Shown: one piece after another, positions 7,701 through 15,872 of the stretch
Numbering within the stretch: position 1 is the first letter of the stretch
How the letters are laid out: each line of letters starts with the position of its first letter
NCBI GenBank assembly: GCA_030616835.1
Contig: JAUWWP010000023.1
Location: forward strand, 1-16,720
DNA from: Deltaproteobacteria bacterium
GTDB taxonomy: Bacteria; Desulfobacterota; G020345765
Length of the DNA: 16,720 nucleotides
Reading direction: 5' to 3'
Position numbers and translations under genes: made by a program
The notes under the pieces: model-generated
What the model was told of the DNA's origin: nothing
What the model saw: only the letters and a program-made list of their open reading frames with translations
Database searches by the model: none

Positions 7701-8878
7701 ATGGTAGTGACGTAACCCCCCCTTTCCAACTTACTGTAAATAAAGGGTTTAAAAAGCTCCAAAGCCATTTTTTTGGGAAGACCGCATTGATGTAATTTTA
7801 GCTCAGGACCAATAACGATCACCGATCGTCCGGAGTAATCCACTCTCTTGCCCAACAGATTCTGCCGGAATCTTCCCTGCTTCCCCTTAAGCATATCTGA
7901 TAGGGATCTGAGTGGCCTTTTGTTGGAACCGGTAACTGTTTTTCCTCTTCTTCCGTTATCGAAAAGAAAGTCCACTGCCTCCTGAAGCATACGCTTCTCG
8001 TTACGAATGATGATCTCGGGGGCACCAAACTCTAACAACCTCTTCAAGCGGTTATTCCGATTAATCACTCTCCGGTAAAGGTCATTCAAGTCAGAGGTAG
8101 CAAAGCGCCCTCCATCTAAAGGAACCAAGGGTCTGAGATCGGGAGGAATCACGGGAATTATCTCTAAGATCATCCACTCTGGTCGGGCTCCCGATTTCTT
8201 GAAAGCTTCTACCACCTTGAGCCTCTTGGCGATCTTCCTCCGTTTGGCTTCACTAATGGTCTGCTTTATCTCCCGGCGCAACTGCTCGGAAAGACTTGTC
8301 AGATCAATCTTCTTCAAAAGCTCCCGAATAGCCTCGGCTCCCATCCCAACTGCAAAATTTCCTCCGAACTCTTCCAGGGCCCTCCGATACTTATCCTCAT
8401 CCAATATCTCCCCTTCTCTGAGAGTAGTCTTCTTCGGATCGATGACCACATATGACTCAAAATAAAGGATCTTCTCCAACTCCTTTAGAGTTATATCTAA
8501 TAAGGTTCCGATCCGGGAGGGGATACTCCTTAAAAACCAAATGTGGGCAACTGGTGCTGCCAACTCGATATGTCCTAACCTTTCCCGACGAACCTTCGAC
8601 TGAATCACTTCCACTCCACACTTTTCGCATACCACTTCCCGGTGTTTCATCCTTTTATACTTCCCACAATTGCACGCATAATCTTTTACCGGCCCAAAGA
8701 TCTTGGCACAGAACAGGCCATCCCTTTCCGGCTTAAAGGTGCGATAATTGATGGTCTCCGGTTTCTTGACCTCACCAAAGGACCAGGATCTAATCTTCTC
8801 GGGCGAGGCTAAAGAAATCTTTACTGAACTAAAGCTCTGGGGATCCTTGGGTTTGTCAAAAAAGTTAAATAAATCCAT
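4766..8878 (-). CDS. rpoC: DNA-directed RNA polymerase subunit beta'
   Basis: Beta' forms one side of the RNA polymerase cleft and carries the catalytic Mg. It is 1370 aa from ATG at 8878. Visible features, in order: zinc site 1 (CNCG...CEKC, Cys69/71/84/87), the catalytic NADFDGDQM (457-465), zinc site 2 (Cys800/874/881/884, with CQSKRGICAQCYG), and the trigger-loop segment GEPGTQLTMRTFHIGG (near 910-925). About 185 residues then follow before DITGGLPRVVELFEARKPKE, an insertion like SI3 of Gram-negative polymerases. An upstream TTG (8881) is in frame, but ATG 8878 is preferred: it overlaps the rpoB TGA (TGATG) and has AAGGAGG 8 nt upstream. The C-terminus ends GGDGG and its stop abuts MITE copy B. 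Confidence 0.98.
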   Translation of the reverse strand: MDLFNFFDKPKDPQSFSSVKISLASPEKIRSWSFGEVKKPETINYRTFKPERDGLFCAKIFGPVKDYACNCGKYKRMKHREVVCEKCGVEVIQSKVRRERLGHIELAAPVAHIWFLRSIPSRIGTLLDITLKELEKILYFESYVVIDPKKTTLREGEILDEDKYRRALEEFGGNFAVGMGAEAIRELLKKIDLTSLSEQLRREIKQTISEAKRRKIAKRLKVVEAFKKSGARPEWMILEIIPVIPPDLRPLVPLDGGRFATSDLNDLYRRVINRNNRLKRLLEFGAPEIIIRNEKRMLQEAVDFLFDNGRRGKTVTGSNKRPLRSLSDMLKGKQGRFRQNLLGKRVDYSGRSVIVIGPELKLHQCGLPKKMALELFKPFIYSKLERGGYVTTIKAAKKFVENERPEVWDILDEVTREHPVLLNRAPTLHRLGIQAFEPLLIEGKAIQLHPLVCAAFNADFDGDQMAVHIPLSIEAQLEARALMMSTNNTLSPANGKPIIIPTQDIVLGLYYLTRERALSKGEDKIFSSPEEVRVAYDAGEAALHARIKVRIKGKRVDTTVGRIILGEILPEALPFEYINKVMNKKEIAKLIDQCYRVAGQKATVILADRLKNMGYKYATKAGTSICIDDMRIPARKQELLDRAYREVQNVEAQYKEGLITDGERYNKVIDIWAHATDEISSELLQELKEEEIVDSKGKKRKTSSNNSIFMMADSGSRGGAQQMRQLAGMRGLMAKPSGEIIETPITANFREGLTVLQYFISTHGARKGLADTALKTANSGYLTRKLVDVAQDCIITEEDCGTLDGIYVSSLVEGGEIIERLGERILGRVALNDIPDPFTGEVLVKANQEVDENLVEKIEEAGIEKVLIRSVLTCQSKRGICAQCYGRDLARGERVNIGEAVGVIAAQSIGEPGTQLTMRTFHIGGTASRSVEQSTLEARSKGRVKFINLSTVRGKDGKLLVMNRHGEIAILDDNGRERERYPLTYGAKLRVEERNRVKSGELLADWEPFNLPILTEVSGKVKFGDIIEGATMEEKVDEVTGKSTKVIIESKELDMRPRVSIKDSKGRTLNLPGSDSMARYLIPVSSRLTIVDGAEVSAGDAIAKIPRETTKTKDITGGLPRVVELFEARKPKEFAIISEIDGRISFGKDLKGKRKVIITPEVGEQKEYLIPKGKYVSVYEGDEVKAGDPLMDGSSNPHDILRVLGEKELAKYLVDEVQEVYRLQGVKIDDKHIEIVVRQMLRWVKIAEAGDTEFLVGQQVEKNIFKEENEKIKVEGGQPAIAKPLLLGIAKASLSSESFISAASFQETTKVLTEASISGREDHLRGLKENVIMGRLIPAGTGQEKYRALRITSEREEEEFLEVAVGGDGG

Positions 8879-11800
8879 CAAGTCTTCCTCCTTGATCCTT
8901 TTCTTGCCTCTTCTTCCGAAAGTAGCTGGACATCGAGTCCCAAGCTTTGAAGCTCCTTAATCAAGACATTGAAGGACTCGGGAAGCCCTGGTTCAAGTAT
9001 ATTTTTCCCCTTAACAATGGCCTCATACATCCGAGTCCTCCCGGTTACATCATCGGATTTAACGGTGAGGAACTCCTGGAGTGCGTAGGCAGCTCCATAG
9101 GCCTCCATTGCCCAGACCTCCATCTCTCCCAGTCGCTGGCCGCCAAACTGAGCTTTTCCCCCTAAAGGCTGTTGGGTAACCAGAGAGTAAGGTCCGGTTG
9201 AACGGGCATGGATTTTCTCATCCACTAAATGGTGTAACTTCATCATGTACATTATCCCCACGGTAACTGGGCGATCAAAAAGCACTCCGGTCCTGCCGTC
9301 ATAAAGCCGAGTTTGGCCAGAGCGAGGTAGCCCAGCCTCACCCAGCGCTTCCTTTATCTCATCCTCCGAGGCGCCATCAAAGACCGGGGAAGCCATTAAG
9401 ATTCCTTTCCTTAGGCTCTGAGCAAATTCCCTAAGCTCATCCCCCTTCAGCTCATTCACAAACTTATCTACCTGGGGTGAGGAGTAAATCTTTTTTATCT
9501 CGGCCCTGAGGGCTCGGTCACTGTAGTTTTTCTGCAGGCATTGATTAATCCTCTCCCCTAGGCCTTTGGCAGCCCATCCCAGATGAGTTTCCAGAATCTG
9601 TCCGACATTCATTCGTGAGGGAACTCCCAGAGGATTAAGGACAATCTCCACTGGGGTTCCATCTTCCAAATAGGGCATATCTTCTTCGGGCAGGATTCGG
9701 GAGACCACTCCCTTATTGCCGTGTCTTCCTGCCATCTTATCTCCTACCGAGAGCTTCCTTCTGATCGCTATATGCACCTTCACCATCTTGATCACCCCAG
9801 GTGAAAGCTCATCTCCTTTCTTAAGACGATTTATCTTTTCTTCAAAGACTACTCGTACTAAGTCGAGTTGTTCATTAGTTTTCTCCAGAATTTGAGCAAT
9901 CTTTCCCTCTACCTCTCCCTCGCCTACCAAGGAGATATCGGCCCACATCTTGCGGGGAATCCTCTCCAGGATCTGCTCAGTAATTACCTCGCCCTTCCTC
10001 AGAAGCAATCTTTTCTTTTTCCGGTCAGCGAGCTTTGATGCCGACTGCTGACCGACGAGGGACTTTTTGATTTTGGCATATGCATTATCCTGAATTATTT
10101 GACTCTCTTCCTCCTGGTCTTTAAGAAGTTTGGCAATCTCCTGATCCTCAATATCCTTGGTCCTCTCATCCTTTTCTACTCCCTTACGAGAAAATACCTT
10201 AGCATTAATTGTGGTACCGACAATTCCCGGAGGAACTCTTAGAGAGGTGTCACGGACATCTCCTGCCTTGTCACCGAAGATAGCCCGGAGCAACTTCTCT
10301 TCCGGGGAAAGCTGGGTCTCTCCTTTCGGGGTGATCTTTCCTACCAAAATGTCCCCTGGCTTCACTTCTGCACCAATGCGAATGATCCCGCTTTCATCCA
10401 GATCTTTAAGGGCCTCCTCTCCCACATTGGGAATATCCCTGGTGATCTCCTCCCTTCCCAGCTTAGTATCCCGGGCCACGCATTCGAACTCCTCAATGTG
10501 AACGGAGGTAAAGCAATCATCCTTGACTACCTTCTCACTGATAAGAATAGAATCCTCAAAGTTAAAGCCTCCCCAGGGCATAAAGGCTACCAAGATATTT
10601 CGACCCAGGGCCAATTCTCCCATCTCAGTGGCCAGACTATCGGCAATAACCTGACCCTTTTTAACCACCTCTCCCTTTACCACAATGGGCCTCCGGTTGA
10701 TGCAGGTATTTTGTTTTGATCGCTGATACTTGAACAGATTATAGATATTCACTCCCGCATCATTGCTACCTTCTTCTACTTCAATTGATCGGATCACTAT
10801 CCGGGTAGCATCTACACTATCCACAGTCCCGTCCCTCTTGGCTACTGTCGTAACTCCTGAATCCCGGGCTACCACTGCTTCCATTGCGGTTCCGATAAGG
10901 GGTGCCTGGCTCTGCATCAGCGGGACAGCTTGGCGCTGCATATTTGATCCCATCAGCGCCCGGTTGGCATCGTCATTTTCCAAGAAAGGGATAAGCGAGG
11001 CAGCCACGCTTACCAGCTGGTTGGGGGAGACATCCATCAGGTCTATCTCATCTCGATCGATCATGGTGAACTCCCCTCCATGCCGGGCAGAAACCAGTTT
11101 ATTGATAAACCTACCTTTCCGGTCAGCAGGGGTATTGGCCTGGGCAATGGCGTGATCCTCTTCATCCAGAGCAGAAAGGTAGATTACCTCTCCGGTTACT
11201 TTCCCTTTAACTACTTTACGATAGGGTGTCTCCACAAAACCAAATTCATTAACCCGGGCATAGGTGCTTAAGGAAGCAATAAGGCCAATATTGGGTCCTT
11301 CGGGGGTCTCAATCGGGCAAATCCTTCCGTAATGAGTGGTGTGAACGTCCCGTACCTCAAAGCCCGCCCTCTCCCGGGTCAGTCCGCCGGGCCCCAGAGC
11401 ACTAAGGCGCCGCTTATGGGTGACCTCCGAGAGCGGATTAGTCTGATCCATAAACTGGGAGAGCTGGCTAGAGCCAAAGAACTCCTTCACCACCGCCATT
11501 ACTGGCTTGGGATTGATCAGGTCATTGGGCATTACCGCCTCTAAATCCTGCAGACTCATTCGCTCCCTGATCACCTTTTCCATCCGTACCAAGCCAATCC
11601 GATACTGATTCTCCAGAAGCTCCCCAACGGTGCGAACCCTCCGGTTACCCAGATGGTCGATATCATCAACGCTTCCTCGGCTATCCTTTAGGCGGATGAG
11701 ATATTTCACTATCTCCAGGATGTCCTCCTTTCGGATAGTAGTTTTCTCCAGAGGAACATTCAGTCCTAATTTATGATTCAGCTTTAGCCTTCCTACCTTG

Positions 11801-13017
11801 GATAGGTCATACCTCTCCGGGTTGAAAAAGAGTGATTCCAGGAGTTCTTTGGCAGTCTTGAGACTAGGAAGTTCTCCCGGGCGCAGTCTTCGATAGATTT
11901 CCCCGATGGCCTCTTCCTGACTGGAGATTCGATCAGCCATTAGAGTATCTCGTAAGGAAGAGCTTGAACGAAGCTTATTGATAAAAAGCAAGTCAAAGTC
12001 TTTTATACCCTTGGCTTTAATGAGCTCCAATTTCTCCTGGGTAAGAGGTTCATTACTCTTTAAGATTTTCTTCCCGCTCTCGGGATCAACCACATCCTGG
12101 GAAGCAAACTTACCCAGAATATCATCAGGAGAGATGGGAATCTTTTCCATTCTCAGAGCTATTAGTTTCCTTACCGCCTCCTTGGTAAATCTCTTATCTT
12201 TCTTGACAATCAGCTCCTTAGTGGCAGGATTCTTCACATCCATGGTAGCCCTCTGCCCAAGCAGAAGATCAGGATGAGTGCTTTTTGCTAATCTTTTACC
12301 ATCCCAATAAATCTTTTCGGTGTCATAAAAATAATTAAGAAGTTCCTCGTTCGAGTACCCCAGAGCTTTTAAAAGGACGGTGGCAAGGAATTTTCGCCTT
12401 CGGTCGATACGAACATAGAGGATTTCATTATGATCGAACTCGAAATCGATCCATGATCCCCGATAGGGAATGAGCCGTGCCGAATAAAGCAATTTGCCAG
12501 GAGAATGGGCCTTGCCTTTAACGTGACTAAAAAATAGTCCGGGAGAGCGGTGCAATTGACTCACGATCACCCTCTCCGTTCCATTAATGACAAAGGTTCC
12601 ACTCTCAGTCATCAAGGGTATTTCCCCGAAATATACCTCCTGCTCCTTAATATCTCTAATTGTCCTTGCTTTGGTCTCCGGGTTAATATCCCAGATCACC
12701 AGTCGGACTACAATCTTCATGGGCGCGGCATAAGTCATCCCGCGCTGACGGCACTCCTCCACATCATACTTGGGCTCATCCAGACTGTAGCTAACGAATT
12801 CCAGTGATGAATTGCCACTAAAATCCTTGATTGGGAATACCGACTTAAGAGCACCCTGAAGGCCAGTCTCCTTTCTTTCCTCCGGTTTTGTCCTCGCCTG
12901 CAGGAAATTCTCAAAGGACGATTTTTGGATATCAACAAGATTGGGAATATCAACGACCTTCGGGATCTTAGCAAAATTCCGGCGGAAGTGCCTGTTTCTC
13001 TGCAAAGATACCCCCAT
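8878..13017 (-). CDS. rpoB: DNA-directed RNA polymerase subunit beta
   Basis: Beta is the other large catalytic subunit of RNA polymerase. It is 1379 aa from ATG at 13017 (E. coli 1342). The rifampicin pocket is intact: GSSQLSQFMDQTNPLSEVTHKRRLSALGP spans 515-543, shown here by its key residues Asp524, His534 and Ser539 (E. coli Asp516, His526, Ser531), so a rifampicin-sensitive enzyme is expected. GDKMAGRHGNKGV and ETHLGWAA are also present. A charged segment of roughly 100 residues before GDELSPGVIKMVKVH matches the SI2-type insertion of E. coli beta. An in-frame TTG at 13071 would overlap rplL; the ATG at 13017 is chosen because AGGAGG lies just upstream. The TGA stop overlaps the rpoC ATG. 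Confidence 0.98.
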   Translation of the reverse strand: MGVSLQRNRHFRRNFAKIPKVVDIPNLVDIQKSSFENFLQARTKPEERKETGLQGALKSVFPIKDFSGNSSLEFVSYSLDEPKYDVEECRQRGMTYAAPMKIVVRLVIWDINPETKARTIRDIKEQEVYFGEIPLMTESGTFVINGTERVIVSQLHRSPGLFFSHVKGKAHSPGKLLYSARLIPYRGSWIDFEFDHNEILYVRIDRRRKFLATVLLKALGYSNEELLNYFYDTEKIYWDGKRLAKSTHPDLLLGQRATMDVKNPATKELIVKKDKRFTKEAVRKLIALRMEKIPISPDDILGKFASQDVVDPESGKKILKSNEPLTQEKLELIKAKGIKDFDLLFINKLRSSSSLRDTLMADRISSQEEAIGEIYRRLRPGELPSLKTAKELLESLFFNPERYDLSKVGRLKLNHKLGLNVPLEKTTIRKEDILEIVKYLIRLKDSRGSVDDIDHLGNRRVRTVGELLENQYRIGLVRMEKVIRERMSLQDLEAVMPNDLINPKPVMAVVKEFFGSSQLSQFMDQTNPLSEVTHKRRLSALGPGGLTRERAGFEVRDVHTTHYGRICPIETPEGPNIGLIASLSTYARVNEFGFVETPYRKVVKGKVTGEVIYLSALDEEDHAIAQANTPADRKGRFINKLVSARHGGEFTMIDRDEIDLMDVSPNQLVSVAASLIPFLENDDANRALMGSNMQRQAVPLMQSQAPLIGTAMEAVVARDSGVTTVAKRDGTVDSVDATRIVIRSIEVEEGSNDAGVNIYNLFKYQRSKQNTCINRRPIVVKGEVVKKGQVIADSLATEMGELALGRNILVAFMPWGGFNFEDSILISEKVVKDDCFTSVHIEEFECVARDTKLGREEITRDIPNVGEEALKDLDESGIIRIGAEVKPGDILVGKITPKGETQLSPEEKLLRAIFGDKAGDVRDTSLRVPPGIVGTTINAKVFSRKGVEKDERTKDIEDQEIAKLLKDQEEESQIIQDNAYAKIKKSLVGQQSASKLADRKKKRLLLRKGEVITEQILERIPRKMWADISLVGEGEVEGKIAQILEKTNEQLDLVRVVFEEKINRLKKGDELSPGVIKMVKVHIAIRRKLSVGDKMAGRHGNKGVVSRILPEEDMPYLEDGTPVEIVLNPLGVPSRMNVGQILETHLGWAAKGLGERINQCLQKNYSDRALRAEIKKIYSSPQVDKFVNELKGDELREFAQSLRKGILMASPVFDGASEDEIKEALGEAGLPRSGQTRLYDGRTGVLFDRPVTVGIMYMMKLHHLVDEKIHARSTGPYSLVTQQPLGGKAQFGGQRLGEMEVWAMEAYGAAYALQEFLTVKSDDVTGRTRMYEAIVKGKNILEPGLPESFNVLIKELQSLGLDVQLLSEEEARKGSRRKT
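8887..8893 (-). promoter_or_regulatory. rpoC ribosome-binding site inside the rpoB 3' end
   Basis: It reads AAGGAGG on the minus strand, 8 nt before ATG 8878. With the TGATG overlap of rpoB stop and rpoC start, it supports translational coupling of beta and beta'. Confidence 0.8.
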
Positions 13018-13021
13018 ATTT

Positions 13022-13027
13022 CCTCCT
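13022..13027 (-). promoter_or_regulatory. Ribosome-binding site deciding the rpoB start
   Basis: It reads AGGAGG on the minus strand, 4 nt before ATG 13017 (a GAGGAGGAAAT leader). This decides against the longer TTG-initiated frame beginning at 13071 inside rplL. Confidence 0.85.
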
Positions 13028-13045
13028 CTCTTCCCTTTCGTTCGG

Positions 13046-13537
13046 TTACTTAATCTCGACGGTTGCCCCAACCTCCTCCAGACGTTTCTTAATCTGGTCT
13101 GCTTCTTCCGGGGAGATCTCTTCCTTAACCGCCTTCGGAGACTGATCCACCAAATCCTTTGCCTCCTTCAAACCTATTCCGGTTATCGCTCTCACCTCCT
13201 TAATTACATGGATCTTCTTATCCCCGACGGCAGCCAGAATCACATCCACTTCCTTTTTTTCCTCTACCGGTTTGGCTTCCGCTGCTTCTGCCGGGCTAAT
13301 TAGAGGAGCCCCGACCATCGGCGCCGCGCTTACTCCAAATCGCTCCTCCAGATCCTTGACCAACTCCGCCAACTCCAGTACTGTCATCCCTTCAATATGC
13401 GCGATGAGTTCTTCCTGGGAGAGCTTGGTTTTAGTGGGTTTCTTCTTTGCCTCCTTCTTGGCTTTTGTTTGCTCTTCTTTTTCTTCTTTGACTTCTTTTT
13501 CTTCTTTGACTTCTTTCTTTGCTTTTGCTTCTGCCAT
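13046..13537 (-). CDS. rplL: 50S ribosomal protein L7/L12 with a charged N-terminal extension
   Basis: L7/L12 forms the flexible stalk that recruits translational GTPases (EF-Tu, EF-G, IF2, RF3). It is 163 aa, against about 120-130 usually. Residues 1-38 are an extra Lys/Glu/Ala-rich segment (two EVKEEK units at 9-20, then KAKKEAKKKPTKTK). The normal N-terminal dimerisation domain follows (LSQEELIAHIEGMTVLELAELVKDLEERFGVSA, about 39-72), then an Ala/Pro/Glu-rich hinge and the C-terminal domain (from about 92, with GLKEAKDLVDQSPKAVKE). The ATG at 13537 has AAAGGAA upstream, and there is no plausible internal start at the domain boundary (Leu39 is CTC), so the extension is probably translated. 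It is 20 nt after rplJ and 28 nt before rpoB. Confidence 0.97.
   Translation of the reverse strand: MAEAKAKKEVKEEKEVKEEKEEQTKAKKEAKKKPTKTKLSQEELIAHIEGMTVLELAELVKDLEERFGVSAAPMVGAPLISPAEAAEAKPVEEKKEVDVILAAVGDKKIHVIKEVRAITGIGLKEAKDLVDQSPKAVKEEISPEEADQIKKRLEEVGATVEIK
13478..13513 (-). repeat. Exact 18-bp tandem repeat (x2) in the rplL extension
   Basis: 13478-13495 and 13496-13513 are identical and encode EVKEEK twice (residues 9-20). The unit keeps frame, so copy-number change by slippage would alter extension length without a frameshift. Confidence 0.9.
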
Positions 13538-13557
13538 CTTCCTATTCCTTTCTCTAA

Positions 13558-14076
13558 TTAATTTCTATTTTTTTCCACAATGGCTTGGAGAACCTGAACC
13601 AACTTTCTTTGAGGTCCGGTAAGGACAGCTAACCCCCTTCTCAAAGGGGAATTTAAGGAGTTAAGAAATCGGGAAAGCAAAATCTCACGGCTCCCCAGGC
13701 CCGCTAACACATCGATCTCAGGAAGGCTCAGAATTTTCCCCGGCAGAGCCCCCCCCTTAATCTCCAGCAACGGATTGTCTTTACTGAAATTGCGAAGAGT
13801 TTTTACTATTATTACTGGATCACCAAAGCATAAGGCCAGGGCAGTAGGACCCAGGAACTGATCCCTAACTAACTCCAGGTCAGTATCCTGGGAAGCCAGC
13901 CTAAGCAGGGTATTCTTGACCACCAGGTATTGAGCCTGAACCTTTTCGAGCTCCCGGCGCAGCCGGGCAATGTCCCCTACATTCAGACCACGGTAGTCAG
14001 TCAGAATTACCGCTTGGGCTCGCTGAAGCCTTTCCTGCAGATCCTTAACTTTTTCTTCCTTTGTCCTTCGGTCCAT
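13558..14076 (-). CDS. rplJ: 50S ribosomal protein L10
   Basis: L10 anchors the L7/L12 dimers to the ribosome at the L11 region of 23S rRNA. It is 172 aa, the normal size. Recognisable blocks: ILTDYRGLNVGDIARLRRELEK and YLVVKNTLLRLA near the N-terminus, and the C-terminal helix that binds L7/L12 (VLTGPQRKLVQVLQAIVEKNRN). ATG at 14076 with GGAG about 8 nt upstream. The spacer from rplA is only 39 nt, too short for the roughly 100-nt or longer L10 leader RNA known in other bacteria. If L10 autoregulates here, the site must be small or lie in coding sequence (inference). Confidence 0.97.
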   Translation of the reverse strand: MDRRTKEEKVKDLQERLQRAQAVILTDYRGLNVGDIARLRRELEKVQAQYLVVKNTLLRLASQDTDLELVRDQFLGPTALALCFGDPVIIVKTLRNFSKDNPLLEIKGGALPGKILSLPEIDVLAGLGSREILLSRFLNSLNSPLRRGLAVLTGPQRKLVQVLQAIVEKNRN

Positions 14077-14115
14077 TATTTACTCCAACCACACTGATAA
14101 TTGTAGGAAGTTGCT

Positions 14116-14820
14116 TTATTTGCTCGCTGCTCGAAATGATGTCGGCTCTATCTTGATCCCCGGTCCCATGGTAGTTGACAGAACAATACTCTTTAGATAA
14201 GTGCCCTTACTGGAGGATGGTTTTGCCCGCAGCACTGCCTCAAGCAGAGAGGAAATATTTTCCGAGAGCTTCTGAGTAACGAAAGAGACTTTTCCTGCCG
14301 GCATATGGAGAACTCCTCCCTTGTCCACTCGAAACTCGATCTTACCCCCCTTAACTTCGCTAACTGCTTTGCCCACCTCGAAGCTCACCGTCCCGGATTT
14401 TGGGTTAGGCATTAACCCTCGGGGACCTAATATCTTTCCGATCTTACTTACTAAACCCATCATATCCGGAGTAGCGATAGCCCGGTCAAAATCCAACCAT
14501 CCCGAGGAAATCCTCTCAATCAAATCCTCTCCCCCAACGTAATCAGCCCCGGCCTCCTTAGCCTCTTTTTCTTTCTCCCCCTTAGCAAAGACCAAAACCT
14601 TAACCTCCTTGCCTAAACCATGGGGCAAAGCCACTGCTCCTCTGACCATTTGCTCAGGTTGCTTTGGATTTACTCCTAAACGGATTGCTAGGTCCACGGT
14701 CTCATCGAATCTGCAGTAGGTAGTCTCCTTCAACAGTTTAAGCCCCTCCTCCAGATCGTAGTTCTTTAAAGGGTCAATCTTTTGCTTGGCCGCTAAATAT
14801 TTCTTTCCCTGTCTGGGCAT
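14116..14820 (-). CDS. rplA: 50S ribosomal protein L1
   Basis: L1 forms the mobile stalk beside the E site and helps release deacylated tRNA. In E. coli it represses its own operon by binding the rplK leader. It is 234 aa, identical in length to E. coli L1. Characteristic blocks: VDLAIRLGVNPKQPEQMVRGAV, GKILGPRGLMPNPKSGTV and the C-terminal SSSKGTYLKSIVLSTTMGPGIKIE. ATG at 14820 with an AAGGGA ribosome-binding site about 9 nt upstream; 12 nt after rplK. Confidence 0.98.
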   Translation of the reverse strand: MPRQGKKYLAAKQKIDPLKNYDLEEGLKLLKETTYCRFDETVDLAIRLGVNPKQPEQMVRGAVALPHGLGKEVKVLVFAKGEKEKEAKEAGADYVGGEDLIERISSGWLDFDRAIATPDMMGLVSKIGKILGPRGLMPNPKSGTVSFEVGKAVSEVKGGKIEFRVDKGGVLHMPAGKVSFVTQKLSENISSLLEAVLRAKPSSSKGTYLKSIVLSTTMGPGIKIEPTSFRAASK

Positions 14821-14832
14821 CTTAAGTTTCCC

Positions 14833-15258
14833 TTAAACTACTTTGATCCCCATACTCCGGGCCGCACCTTCAATAATTCTTATCGCGCCTTCAATATCCT
14901 TAGCGTTAAGCTCAGGTAGTTTGGTCTCGGCAATCTCTTTCACTTGCGACTTAGTAACCTGGCCTGCGATTGTCTTCTTCACATCCCCTGATCCCTTCTC
15001 AATATTAGCAGCCTTTTTCAGAAGAATTGCCGCCGGGGGACTCTTGATTACGAAACTAAATGATCTATCAACATAAACGTTAATTAACACTCGGACAAGC
15101 ATTCCTTCGGGCTGGTCTTTTGTCTCAGCATTGAAGGTACGGCAGAAATCCCCAACACTTACTCCATGCTGCCCCAAGGCCGGACCGACCGGGGGAGCAG
15201 GGGTAGCCTTACCCGCAGGAAGTTGAAGTTTTATGGATGCAATGACCTTTTTAGCCAA
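14833..15258 (-). CDS. rplK: 50S ribosomal protein L11
   Basis: L11 binds the GTPase-associated region of 23S rRNA, affecting factor binding and stringent-response activation by RelA-type enzymes. It is 141 aa, matching the family. The Pro-rich PAPPVGPALGQHGVSVGDFC linker region and the C-terminal domain ending EGAARSMGIKVV are typical. The start is TTG at 15258-15256: translation from it gives the canonical MAKKVIASIKLQLPAG, no ATG fits, and GGGAAAGGG lies just upstream. It follows nusG by 13 nt, leaving no room for a separate L1-binding leader there. Confidence 0.97.
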   Translation of the reverse strand: MAKKVIASIKLQLPAGKATPAPPVGPALGQHGVSVGDFCRTFNAETKDQPEGMLVRVLINVYVDRSFSFVIKSPPAAILLKKAANIEKGSGDVKKTIAGQVTKSQVKEIAETKLPELNAKDIEGAIRIIEGAARSMGIKVV

Positions 15259-15271
15259 CTTACCCTTTCCC

Positions 15272-15802
15272 TTAACCCCTTTCTACCTGGCCGAATTCTA
15301 ACTCCACCGGGGTAGATCTTCCGAAAATGCTAACCAGTATCTTAAGCCTCCCCTTTTCTGGTTTTACTTCCTCCACAATTCCATTAAAATTGGTAAAGGG
15401 ACCATCGATAACTCGGACGTTCTCTCCTTCTTCAAATAGAACCTTATGTTTGGGTCGCAGGGCTCCTTCGCCGATTTGAGCAGTGATTTTTTGTACTTCT
15501 TCCTCGGCAATGGAAGGGGGATTAGTACTTCCTCCCACAAAACCGGTAACCTTTGGAGTATTTTTTACTAGATGCCAGCTCTCCTCATTAAGCTCCATTC
15601 TTATCAAGATATAGCCGGGGAAGAACTTCCTTTTGGAGGTTTTCTTTTCCCTCTTCACCATTTCCACCACATCCTCAGCCGGAACCAAAATCTCGGAAAA
15701 GAATTCCTCTTTCCCCGAGGATCGGATCGCTTCTTCTAAAGCCGCTTTGGCTTTATTTTCATAACCTGAGTAGGTATGGACAACATACCATTTCATTGCC
15801 AT
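15272..15802 (-). CDS. nusG: Transcription elongation/termination factor NusG
   Basis: NusG binds the RNA polymerase clamp across the cleft, modulates pausing, and links polymerase to Rho or to ribosomal S10. It is 176 aa. The N-terminal NGN domain (MAMKWYVVHTYSGYENKAK to about 110, with KRKFFPGYILIRMEL) and the C-terminal KOW domain (about 125-176, GENVRVIDGPFTNFNGIVEEV) are clear, with no large insertion between them. ATG at 15802 is chosen over ATG at 15796 because the AAGGAAAG site is about 10 nt upstream of the first. It lies 70 nt after secE. Confidence 0.98.
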   Translation of the reverse strand: MAMKWYVVHTYSGYENKAKAALEEAIRSSGKEEFFSEILVPAEDVVEMVKREKKTSKRKFFPGYILIRMELNEESWHLVKNTPKVTGFVGGSTNPPSIAEEEVQKITAQIGEGALRPKHKVLFEEGENVRVIDGPFTNFNGIVEEVKPEKGRLKILVSIFGRSTPVELEFGQVERG

Positions 15803-15856
15803 AATGGTTCTTTCCTTCCATTTTCATACCGAGGGAGTAGCATAACTCAATTTTCC

Positions 15857-15871
15857 CGGGAGTTCTTCCCG
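15857..15871 (-). other. Small hairpin just after the secE stop
   Basis: CGGGA and TCCCG flank a 5-nt loop, starting one base after the secE TGA in the secE-nusG spacer. No U-run follows, so it is not a convincing terminator. It could be a processing or stabilising stem. Confidence 0.35.
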
Positions 15872-15872
15872 T

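Noticed and set aside
13018..13071. An 18-residue longer RpoB starting at TTG 13071
   Set aside because: It overlaps rplL and has no ribosome-binding site, whereas ATG 13017 has AGGAGG just upstream and gives the family N-terminus.
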